NCBI GenBank assembly: GCA_965248735.1
Contig: OZ252146.1
Span: 558,001-622,000, forward strand
Origin: Aldehydirespirator sp965248735
GTDB lineage: Bacteria > Actinomycetota > Acidimicrobiia > Acidimicrobiales > Aldehydirespiratoraceae
DNA: 64,000 nucleotides
Direction: 5' to 3'
This document shows positions 42,818-50,963 of the stretch, piece by piece. Every line of letters begins with the position of its first letter. Position 1 is the first letter of the stretch. Under the pieces are notes generated by a model that saw only the letters and a list, made by a program, of their open reading frames with translations, had not been told where the DNA came from and made no database searches. The position numbers and the translations under genes were made by a program.

Positions 42818-45009
42818 CGGTACGGCGAGCCGCTGTCGTACCCAGGCTCCAGCGGGTACTCCCGGTCGTCGACCACCTGCACCGGCTCGGGAAATTCGCC
42901 GTAGTGGCGCAGCGCTTCGGGTGGGGGTCGGCGCTGCGACCAGTCGGACACGAAGTCCGCGTAGGGCCGGCCCAGGCGCTTGCGCTCAGCCCGGATCTCG
43001 GCCCGGCGGACTTCGGTGGCCTCGGCGTCCACCCGGTGGAGGTCCGCCGCCAGGACCACTCCGTAGAGCCGGGCGGCCAGCTCCGGCGAGGTCACTCCGT
43101 CGACGATGTCGCCCAGCACCGCGGTCAGGTCGCGCTCCAGCACGTCGCCGTAGCCGCCGCCGCAGCCCCGGGCCAGCACCACCACGTCGCCGTCGCTGAC
43201 CGTCTCGCCCTCGGAGTTGGGGTGACCGAAGGCGTACTCGCCCGAGATGCGGCGCCGGTCGGCCAACTCCCGCACGCTCATGGGCAGGTCGTCGGCTCCT
43301 GCGGCCATCAGCTCCTTGGCGTCGGAGCCCCGGACGATGATCCGTGGCTGAGCCGCGCCCGAGTAGCCCCCGAACAGCCCGTAGTTCTTGGTGAACCGGC
43401 TGCCGGTGCCCACCGAGTTGCTGCGCAATTCCGGGGTCCCGTGGATCACGAAACAGTCGGTGAGGCCCACCCCGCCCCGGTACCGGCCCACCCCGCACAC
43501 GTCGCGGTCGAAGCGGTTGCGGAACAGGTACACCCACGGGAACTTGCGCTCCTGCTCCTCGGGGCCGGGGCAGTCCACCACCATGGCCCAGAAGAACCCG
43601 GCGCTGTGCTCGCCGTCCAGATCGAAGCGAGCCCCCTGGCCGGTGGCGTTGCCATTGGCGGGCCCGCCCGCGATCGGGTTGCCGTACTGGCCCGTGCCGC
43701 CGAACTGCATCAGGAGCAGATTCTCGGCGAACGGTGCCGCCACCCCGGTGCGGTGCGGGCTGTCGTGCAACATCCGCATGGCCGCCAGCAGCAGACCCTG
43801 CACCACCACCCGGCCGGTGTGGCTGCCCGAGCCGGTGCCCACGTCCCGGCTGGGGGCGTTGACGATGCTGGGCGGCGCGGTGAGCTTGATCGGATCGAAC
43901 AGGCCGATCGACCAGCGCAGACCCCGGAACACGGTCGGGAACAGCGCGGCGGCCGAGGCGGCCCGGGCCAGGTGCCAGCGCAGATGGAACGGGCCGGTGC
44001 CGGGCTCGGGCGAGGCCCCGGCCATGTCGATCACCAGCTCGTCGCCCCGCTTGTGCAGCTCGACGGGCAGCCGGATGAGGCTGTCATCGATGCCGATGGT
44101 GTCGAGGAACACCACCGACCGGTAGACGCCGTCGCTGAAGCTGGCGATGCGGCGCCGGGCCAGCTCAGCGGAGGTCTTGATCGACTGGCGCAGGCCGGCG
44201 GCCACGAAGGCCGCGCCCCGGCGCTCCACCTCTCGCAGCAGCTGCTGGCGCAGCCGCACGCACACCGCCAGGCGGGCCTTCATGTCCAGGGAGTTCTGGC
44301 GGGGGGTGCGCACCGAGTTCAACAGGAACTCGAGGTGGTCGGTATGGAACCGAGAGTCGGTGCCGATCCGCAGCGGGGTGATGTGCAGGCCCTCCTCGTA
44401 GCGGCTGCCGATCTCGGGTGACCAGCCGCCCGGCGAGCGCGACCCGGTCTCGCCCTGGTGGCCGCCGCAGGCCACCCAGGCCAGCAGCTCGCCCCCGGCG
44501 AACACCGGCATCATCAGGAAGTGGTCGTAGGTGTGCACGCCGCCGGCGTCGGGGTCGTTGAAGAAGAAGATGTCGCCGTCGGCCAACCCCACGGTGGGGT
44601 CGTCGACGTAGTGCTTGAGCACGTACTTGACCGGCCCGTAGTGCAGCAGGGCGTGCAGGATCACCCCGGTTGACATGCCGGCCATGTCGCCCTTGGCGGT
44701 GAAGATGCCCACGCCGAGGTCGCCGGCCTGCAGCATCTCGGCCATGCTCAGGTACTTGCAGACGTCGCGGCCGTCGTCGATGATCGAGTCGATCTTGTGC
44801 AGGAAGATCTCGAGGTCGACGGGGTCGAGGCTGTCGGCGCCGGCCAGCTCCAGCTCGGTGGGTTCCTCCAGCACCTCGCGGTGCAGCACCTCGGGGTCGA
44901 GGCCGGGGCCGGGCTTCATGAGGGGTCGCCCGAAGCGGGCGACCCGCTCCTCGAGGCCCATGTCGGCCACATCCAGCAGCCGGGCCGCGCTTGTCGGGGT
45001 GATCGTCAC
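42814..45009 (-). CDS. hyuB: Hydantoinase B/ketone carboxylase HyuB-type subunit
   Basis: 731 residues. HyuB family: DPVDLEIFLHKIDSIIDDGR at the N-terminus, STGVILHALLHYG, DIFFFNDPDAGGVHTYDH and CGGHQGETG in the metal-binding core, and VGRYRGGVGLTDCFVI, GCGGGYGDVLERD in the C-terminal half. With HyuA it forms the catalytic complex that carboxylates a ketone or hydrolyses a hydantoin. GTG start at 45009 originally overlapped the upstream hyuA stop (GTGA), but a 35-bp tandem repeat now separates them. Confidence 0.93.
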   Translation of the reverse strand: MTITPTSAARLLDVADMGLEERVARFGRPLMKPGPGLDPEVLHREVLEEPTELELAGADSLDPVDLEIFLHKIDSIIDDGRDVCKYLSMAEMLQAGDLGVGIFTAKGDMAGMSTGVILHALLHYGPVKYVLKHYVDDPTVGLADGDIFFFNDPDAGGVHTYDHFLMMPVFAGGELLAWVACGGHQGETGSRSPGGWSPEIGSRYEEGLHITPLRIGTDSRFHTDHLEFLLNSVRTPRQNSLDMKARLAVCVRLRQQLLREVERRGAAFVAAGLRQSIKTSAELARRRIASFSDGVYRSVVFLDTIGIDDSLIRLPVELHKRGDELVIDMAGASPEPGTGPFHLRWHLARAASAAALFPTVFRGLRWSIGLFDPIKLTAPPSIVNAPSRDVGTGSGSHTGRVVVQGLLLAAMRMLHDSPHRTGVAAPFAENLLLMQFGGTGQYGNPIAGGPANGNATGQGARFDLDGEHSAGFFWAMVVDCPGPEEQERKFPWVYLFRNRFDRDVCGVGRYRGGVGLTDCFVIHGTPELRSNSVGTGSRFTKNYGLFGGYSGAAQPRIIVRGSDAKELMAAGADDLPMSVRELADRRRISGEYAFGHPNSEGETVSDGDVVVLARGCGGGYGDVLERDLTAVLGDIVDGVTSPELAARLYGVVLAADLHRVDAEATEVRRAEIRAERKRLGRPYADFVSDWSQRRPPPEALRHYGEFPEPVQVVDDREYPLEPGYDSGSPYR

Positions 45010-45096
45010 GAGCTTGCCTCCACCGACGTCGGGGTGACGGTCACGAGCCTGCCTCCACCGACGTCGGGGTGACGGTCACGAGCCTGCCTCCACCGA
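45005..45096. repeat. 35-bp tandem repeat at hyuA/hyuB junction
   Basis: Copies start at 45005, 45040 and 45075 (last partial); unit GTCACGAGCCTGCCTCCACC plus 15 bp. Each copy holds the minus-strand TCGTGA, the former overlapping stop of hyuA and GTG of hyuB. Two extra junction copies now lie between the genes. Confidence 0.95.
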
Positions 45097-47256
45097 GGTG
45101 AGCCAGCCGGTGCGCTGCTCGTCTAGGGCGTAGCTCCAGCCCGGGGGCACCGCCACCACGGTGTCGATGTCCTCCATCAGGGCCGGACCCTCGGCCGAGA
45201 ACCCGTCGGGCAGGCTGGCCCGATCATGCACCGGCGTGGGCCGCGGACCCGCTCCGGGCCAGCACACCTCCCGCACGGTGGTCCTGCGGGAAGCACCGTT
45301 GCCCGCGGCTGCAGCCACGGGCCGGGGCCGGTCCTGGAGAAGCAGACCGGTAGCTCCGGCCACCAGCCGGAACAGCTGCACCAGGATCCCGCCGTAGGGA
45401 TGGATCGACCCAGCCCCGTAGGCCGCCGCGAACACCTCGTTGAAGGCATCGCACACCGCCACGGTGTCGTCGGCGCTCTCCAGGAAGAGCCGGGGCGACC
45501 CCAGGCGCACGGTGTGGTGCTGCCCTCCATAGTTCATGTCCAGCTCCAGCCGCAGCGTCACCGAGTCGAGGCCGAACCCCTCCTCGGCCATGTCCCGCTC
45601 GGCCAGCGCTACCAGAGCGCGCACCACCTCGTTGAACTCCGCGCCAGCGTCGGTGTAGGAGTCGCCGTCGAACAACTGGACCATGCGGGTGCGCTCATAG
45701 GTCTGCATCACCGGCATGGTGGCCACCCCGTAGGCGTTGAACTCACTGCCGTGGGGAAACGTGGCCACGGTTCCCACGTCGGCGTACCCGGCTACCGCAG
45801 CGGCATGCACCGGACCGGCCCCGCCGAAGGCGAACATGGTGAAGTCACGCGGGTCGTGGCCCTCCAGCACGGTCTGGCGGTAGATCTCCTGGCCCATGAC
45901 CCCGTCGATCAGGCGCCGCACCCGGATTGCCGCCTCGGTCACGTCGATGCCGAGCGGGTCCGCGATGCGGCGCTTCAGGGCCCGCTCGGCCCGGCGCCGG
46001 CTCAGCGGCATGGCCCCACCCAGGAACCGGTCGGGGTCGATGAAGCCCAGCACCACGTCGGCGTCGGTGACGGTCGGCTCGGTCCCGCCCTGGGAGTAGC
46101 AGGCCGGGCCGGGCATGGATCCGGCGCTGCGGGGCCCCACCCGCAGCTCGCCGATGTCGGTGAGATGCGCGATCGAGCCCCCTCCCGCGCCGATGGAGTA
46201 GTTGGCGATCACCGGCAGGTGCACCCGCCAACGGTCGATCACCGGATCGAACTCGTAGTTGCGGTCCTCCCCGTCGATCACTAGGCCCACGTCGAAGCTG
46301 GTGCCGCCCATGTCGGCGGTCACCACCCGGTCGACGCCGTAGTCGCGGGCCATGACGGCGGCGCCGGCCAGACCGGCCACTGGGCCGCTGCCCAGCAGAT
46401 GCAGGGCGGTGGTGCGGCTGGGCGAGGCCACCCCGCCGATGTTGCGAGCCACCAGCAGCGGCTTGCGGCAGCCCAGGGCCCGCAGCCGGTCGCCGAGGTC
46501 GATCACGTGCTCCTCGGTGTCGGGGGCCAGGAACGCGCTGAGGATGGTGGTGATGCTGCGCCGGTACTCGTCGAGGCGGGGCGCCACCTCCGACGACAGC
46601 AGCACCGGGCAACGGCCCAGCACCGAGTCGGGGTACTCCCGCCGCACTATCTCAGCCACCTGCTGTTCGTGGGACGGGTTCATGAACGACCAGTTCAGGC
46701 AGACCGCGATCGCCCTCACTCCCTGGCGCACCAGATGGTCGACCGCGGCCAGAACATCGTCAGTCTGCAGCGGCATCAGCACCTGGCCGAAACAGTCGAC
46801 GCGCTCGCGCACCCCCACCCGCAGCGACCGCGGCACCAGGTCGTCGGGCCGCTGGGCCCGGGTGCGGTCGATCTGCACCTCCAGCGGCATGCCGTCGGCC
46901 CACGAGCGGGAGCGGGCCACATGCACAGTGTCCTCCTGGCCGGCGGTGGTGATGAGCCCCACCTTGGGTCCGGTGCGCTCAATGAGGGCGTTGGTGCCCA
47001 CGGTGGTGGAGTACTTCACTGCGTCAGCCGCTGCGAAGGCATCCCCCGGCTCCCAGTCGAGCCGGCGAGCCGCCTCGCCGACGGCGGCGATCATCCCGAC
47101 GGAGAGATCGGCGTGGGTGGTGAGCGACTTGCCCGTGGCCTGGCGTCCGCCCAGCACCACGAAGGCATCTGTGAATGTCCCCCCGATGTCCACGTCGAGC
47201 AGGCTCAGCACGCCGGCGTCGAACCCGTCCCGCTCGACCGGGTCAGCAGAGGGCAT
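45076..47256 (-). CDS. hyuA: Hydantoinase A/ketone carboxylase HyuA-type subunit
   Basis: 726 residues. LLDVDIGGTFTDAFVV at the N-terminus, TTVGTNALIERTGPKVGL, TADMGGTSFDVGLV, YSIGAGGGSIAHL, FGGAGPVHAAAVA and the C-terminal GPALMEDIDTVVAVPPGW: a complete HyuA/AcxA-type ATPase subunit. It overlaps the upstream gamma-subunit gene by 14 bp and precedes hyuB. It is more canonical than the second HyuA of the operon. The AcxA-type enzyme activates the ketone carbonyl by phosphorylation before carboxylation. Confidence 0.93.
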   Translation of the reverse strand: MPSADPVERDGFDAGVLSLLDVDIGGTFTDAFVVLGGRQATGKSLTTHADLSVGMIAAVGEAARRLDWEPGDAFAAADAVKYSTTVGTNALIERTGPKVGLITTAGQEDTVHVARSRSWADGMPLEVQIDRTRAQRPDDLVPRSLRVGVRERVDCFGQVLMPLQTDDVLAAVDHLVRQGVRAIAVCLNWSFMNPSHEQQVAEIVRREYPDSVLGRCPVLLSSEVAPRLDEYRRSITTILSAFLAPDTEEHVIDLGDRLRALGCRKPLLVARNIGGVASPSRTTALHLLGSGPVAGLAGAAVMARDYGVDRVVTADMGGTSFDVGLVIDGEDRNYEFDPVIDRWRVHLPVIANYSIGAGGGSIAHLTDIGELRVGPRSAGSMPGPACYSQGGTEPTVTDADVVLGFIDPDRFLGGAMPLSRRRAERALKRRIADPLGIDVTEAAIRVRRLIDGVMGQEIYRQTVLEGHDPRDFTMFAFGGAGPVHAAAVAGYADVGTVATFPHGSEFNAYGVATMPVMQTYERTRMVQLFDGDSYTDAGAEFNEVVRALVALAERDMAEEGFGLDSVTLRLELDMNYGGQHHTVRLGSPRLFLESADDTVAVCDAFNEVFAAAYGAGSIHPYGGILVQLFRLVAGATGLLLQDRPRPVAAAAGNGASRRTTVREVCWPGAGPRPTPVHDRASLPDGFSAEGPALMEDIDTVVAVPPGWSYALDEQRTGWLTSVEAGS

Positions 47257-47578
47257 CGAGGTCGAGCTCTATGTCGTGGGTGATGGGATGGCCGGGCGGC
47301 AGGTACTCGACGTCGAACATCACCGCGCAGCCCGGGCAGTAGAACTCCACGATCCGGCACCAGTCCGGATGGGGGCTGAACCCGAACTCGGTGGGAGGGT
47401 CGAAGGGTACGTGGATCTCGCGGGGGTCGCGGTCGTAGACCAGGCACCCCTCCTTGTAGTTGCGCTCGGCCGGACCAAGGTCGTGCCCGCACCGGTTGCA
47501 CACCCAGCGCCGGGAGGCCGTGTCGAGGTCCAGCGCTTCAGTGATGCGCCGCCGCCCGTCGCCGGAGTCCGTGACCAC
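47243..47578 (-). CDS. Acetone carboxylase gamma-subunit-like protein
   Basis: 111 residues from GTG 47578, with GGAGG 9 bases upstream. Zinc-ribbon-like Cys pairs CNRCG (about 27-31) and CPGC (about 80-83), and the conserved core YKEGCLVYDRDPREIH, of the acetone/acetophenone carboxylase gamma family. First gene of the minus-strand operon, overlapping hyuA. Its presence argues for a carboxylase rather than a hydantoinase. Confidence 0.85.
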   Translation of the reverse strand: MVTDSGDGRRRITEALDLDTASRRWVCNRCGHDLGPAERNYKEGCLVYDRDPREIHVPFDPPTEFGFSPHPDWCRIVEFYCPGCAVMFDVEYLPPGHPITHDIELDLDALC

Positions 47579-47747
47579 GCAGCGATCCTCCCCGCCGCCG
47601 TCTAGTGGCCGGATTGTATACCGTCGCCTTCAGTCACACCTCGGACTGGCACCCTGGCTCTCGTGGACGGCACGGATCTCGCAGATGCGCTCGGGCACAC
47701 CGGTGCGGCCGGTTCCCTCGTAGGACCACTCTCGCGGCCTGTCGACG

Positions 47748-50700
47748 TCAACTGTTCGGCGTCAGCTCGTCGATGAACTCGCATTGATCCTGGGAGTAGC
47801 CCGTCCAAGAGGTGCCCGGCAGCGACCATTGGCCGTGGCCGTTGGCGTTGACGGCCCGCACCCGCACCCCGTAGAGGGCGTCGGCGTCGAGCCCGGTGAT
47901 GGTCGTCGAGGTGGCCGTGCCGGCGTGGCCCCAGTCCTGCCATTCGCCCCAGGCCCAAGGGTCGCTGCCAGCGATGCGACGATGGTACTGCACGTCGTAG
48001 CCGTCAACCGGCGCGCCGCCCACAAAGGTCGGGGCTGTCCAGCTCGCCGCGATGCCGGTGGGGACATAGCCGTCGCCGGCAGACGCACAGACCAGCCTCG
48101 GCGGATCCGGTCGACCCGGAGGCGCAGCCGCCGGGCCACCGTCATCATCGGCGATGATCACAGTGATCTCCGACGGCATGCCGATGACACACCCGTTTCG
48201 CTCGCAGCCGGTGATGCGCGCCGTCATGGTGCCGTCGGGGTTGCCGATGTCGTTGTCGAGGATCTGAACCGCGCTGTCCCACACGTCGACTCTGGGCAGA
48301 CTCAGCACGATCCTCGAAATCTCACCCGATATCGGCACGATCGGCGAGAAGTGGTTCCACTCGAACGACAGCTCCACATCGACCCCGTGCGGTGCCGGCC
48401 CGCCGTCAGCGGCCGAGAACAGCAACCGGAAGAACACCTGCTTGTCCTCACCAAAGGTCGTGCCGTCCACCACAGTCCCACCCACAGCCACATTCGATTC
48501 GTCGGGAATCACCGTGCCATCAGGAACATGCACCAGCGTCACCACTACCGCGTCGCGCTCGGCGTCTTGCTCGATCACCGGCACCGAGGGCGCCGTCACG
48601 CCGTTGGACTCGTAGTCGCCGCCCGAGACCGTATGGGTGATGGTGGCGGATCCATCGGTGTAGTTCCCGTCAGTCCCGGCTGTCACCGTCACGGTCTGGC
48701 GCAGGTCCCAATCCTCTGAGGTGAAGATCAGCGCGGGCGAGACCGAGAGTTCGGCATCGACGGCGCCGACCAGTTGGGGCGTGACCGTCACGTCGCCAGC
48801 CGGCTTGCTGTCGAGCACAACGGTGTAGGTCGCGGTGCCGCCCTCCTCGATCGAGAGCGGGCCGGTCTGGTCGAGGATCACAGCGCGAGTGTCGTCATCA
48901 ACGATCGTGACGAGGGAATCGCAGCCGTCGGAGGTGCACAGCTCGGCTTCTGAGTCGGCCGGGATCAGGCTGATCACGCTTGTCAGCCACGAAGCCTGGT
49001 CGAGCCGCAACCGGAACGTCTCGTCGCCCTCGACCAGACCGTCGTCGATGATCGCCACCGGGACCGGGACGCGGGCCGTGTGCGTATCGCCGTCTGCTAT
49101 CCAGTCACCTGACTGCCCTTCCGGCAGATCGATCACGACGAATATGCCTTGGTAGTCCTCCCTGACCTCGGCCGTGTCCGGTGAGGTCGAGAGAGACATC
49201 GCCACGTTCGCGATCGGCGGAGGAACGTTCGGCTCGGTCCGTGCGATCAGGGCGACTTCGTCGGTGGAGGTGCCGACGCCCTCATCGAGGGTGTAGGAGC
49301 CGCGATCGAGCCGCACGGTGAGCAGCGGCTCGCCCACATAGACCCGCACCGTCGCGGTGAGAGGATCACCGACATCGTGGAGCAGGCCGTCGCCGACAGT
49401 GGCGGTGACATCTCCGGTCACTGCGTCCGGGGCCAGCCTGCTCGTGCTGACGACCAACTCGGCCGAGACCGAGCCAGCGTCGATGGTCACCGAGTGAGAC
49501 AACTCGTCGGCTGGGATGATCCCTGCCGACAGCGTCACCGGTACATCCAGGTCGTAGTCGGCCGCAACCTGCCTCGTGACGGTGAGCGTCACCTGGTCGA
49601 TACCCCCGAGCGCAGTGTCATGCTTCGCCGCGATGGTCACGTCACCCGAATGGGCTAGATCGGCCTCTCTGTCCTCCTCGCGCACCGCCACCGACGCTCC
49701 AGTCACGCCGTTGTCGCCGTAGTCGCCGCCGTCCGCTGTGTGGATGATGGTTGCCGAGCCGTCGATTGCGTTGTCGTCAGCCGATGCAGTCACGATCACC
49801 CGCTGGGGTCGGTCCCAGTTGCCTGGCGTGAAGACCAGGGCTGGTGACACCGCGATCTGCGCGTCTATGGCGTCACGGACCTCAGGCGTGACCATGACAT
49901 CGTCTGTGGGCTGGCTGTTGAGAACCACCGTGTAAGCCACTTCCGTGCCTTCGTCGACGGCCAGAACGTTGGCCTGCCTCACCGTCACGCCGCGGGTGTC
50001 GTCATCGACAATGACCACACTGGAGACGCAACTGGATCGCGAGCACGGCGGGGCTGAAGAGTCCGCGGGCACGAGCCGCACCGCCGGCGGATGGTAAGGC
50101 AGAGTTTGCAACTGCAGTGCGAAGTGCTCGTCGCCCTCGTCCCGGTCATCGTCGATGGGCCAGACAGTCACTTGAACACTCGACACGTAGGCGTCGCCAT
50201 CGGCGACCCAGTTGCCCCGCGGCTCCCCATGAATTGTGAATGTTCGGGAGAAGCCTTGATAGTCGACCTTGCGCTTAGCTGTGCGATCGCCGGTGAACAC
50301 CGAGACGCTGAACCCTTTCCGGGGTGGCGGCACGTTCGGGATGGTCCGCGCGATCAGCCTGACTTCGTCTGTCGACCAGCCGACGCTCTCGTCTACTGGC
50401 ATCGGCGAGCCGCTGAACTGGAGGGTCACAAGCCCGTTGCCGACATGAACGTGGGTCGACGCAGTGGAGGGGTCACCGACATCGTGGTGCTGGCCGTCGG
50501 TCACGGTTGCAGTGACGTCGCCGGTCACCGCGCCCGGGTTTCGGCTGAATGTGCTGACGGTCAGCGTGGTGGAGGTGTCGCGAGCGGGGATGGTGGCTGT
50601 GTGGCTGAGCCGGTTGAACGGCAGGATCCCCCGCGACATCGTCACCGTGACATCCAATTCGTCACTCGTGGCGAACTCCCGGGTGACGGTGAACACCAGG

Positions 50701-50876
50701 TCGTCGATTCCCTGCAGCACTTCCACGCGATCCGCCGTGATGGTTACCTCACCCGAGTGCTGCCGTAAGTGCTCGTCATCCTGCGCCGCGGCGCGGTCGG
50801 CGATGCCTGCAAGCACAGCGAGGGCAACAAGTGATGCCACCGCAAGTGTCCGTGTCTGACGTTGTTTACTGCTCAT
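47748..50876 (-). CDS. Secreted Calx-beta-repeat protein with C-terminal fibronectin III domain
   Basis: 1042 residues from ATG 50876, the start nearest the signal peptide (TLAVASLVALAVLAGIADRAAAQ). Multiple immunoglobulin-like Calx-beta modules follow, with recurrent acidic turns (IDDDRDEGDEHF, IDDGLVEGDETF, VDDDTR) that usually bind Ca2+. The C-terminal 120 residues form a fibronectin III domain (PPRLVCASAGDGY, VDGYDVQYHRRIAG, TTITGLDADALYGVRVRAVN). No sortase motif or C-terminal membrane helix, so it is released or loosely held. Paralogue of the next gene; probably an adhesin or matrix protein. Confidence 0.82.
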   Translation of the reverse strand: MSSKQRQTRTLAVASLVALAVLAGIADRAAAQDDEHLRQHSGEVTITADRVEVLQGIDDLVFTVTREFATSDELDVTVTMSRGILPFNRLSHTATIPARDTSTTLTVSTFSRNPGAVTGDVTATVTDGQHHDVGDPSTASTHVHVGNGLVTLQFSGSPMPVDESVGWSTDEVRLIARTIPNVPPPRKGFSVSVFTGDRTAKRKVDYQGFSRTFTIHGEPRGNWVADGDAYVSSVQVTVWPIDDDRDEGDEHFALQLQTLPYHPPAVRLVPADSSAPPCSRSSCVSSVVIVDDDTRGVTVRQANVLAVDEGTEVAYTVVLNSQPTDDVMVTPEVRDAIDAQIAVSPALVFTPGNWDRPQRVIVTASADDNAIDGSATIIHTADGGDYGDNGVTGASVAVREEDREADLAHSGDVTIAAKHDTALGGIDQVTLTVTRQVAADYDLDVPVTLSAGIIPADELSHSVTIDAGSVSAELVVSTSRLAPDAVTGDVTATVGDGLLHDVGDPLTATVRVYVGEPLLTVRLDRGSYTLDEGVGTSTDEVALIARTEPNVPPPIANVAMSLSTSPDTAEVREDYQGIFVVIDLPEGQSGDWIADGDTHTARVPVPVAIIDDGLVEGDETFRLRLDQASWLTSVISLIPADSEAELCTSDGCDSLVTIVDDDTRAVILDQTGPLSIEEGGTATYTVVLDSKPAGDVTVTPQLVGAVDAELSVSPALIFTSEDWDLRQTVTVTAGTDGNYTDGSATITHTVSGGDYESNGVTAPSVPVIEQDAERDAVVVTLVHVPDGTVIPDESNVAVGGTVVDGTTFGEDKQVFFRLLFSAADGGPAPHGVDVELSFEWNHFSPIVPISGEISRIVLSLPRVDVWDSAVQILDNDIGNPDGTMTARITGCERNGCVIGMPSEITVIIADDDGGPAAAPPGRPDPPRLVCASAGDGYVPTGIAASWTAPTFVGGAPVDGYDVQYHRRIAGSDPWAWGEWQDWGHAGTATSTTITGLDADALYGVRVRAVNANGHGQWSLPGTSWTGYSQDQCEFIDELTPNS

Positions 50877-50963
50877 CGCGAGATCAATGGCTGGCCGCCT
50901 GAGCACCCTTTCGGCAAGCCATGGTGACAATCGTCACCCGGCACCGCCCTCAAGGACGGCGCC

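Noticed and set aside
47602..47747. Promoter of the carboxylase operon (TATACAAT at 47613-47620, minus strand)
   Set aside because: A -10-like box is visible but no matching -35 at proper spacing; not reported as a feature.
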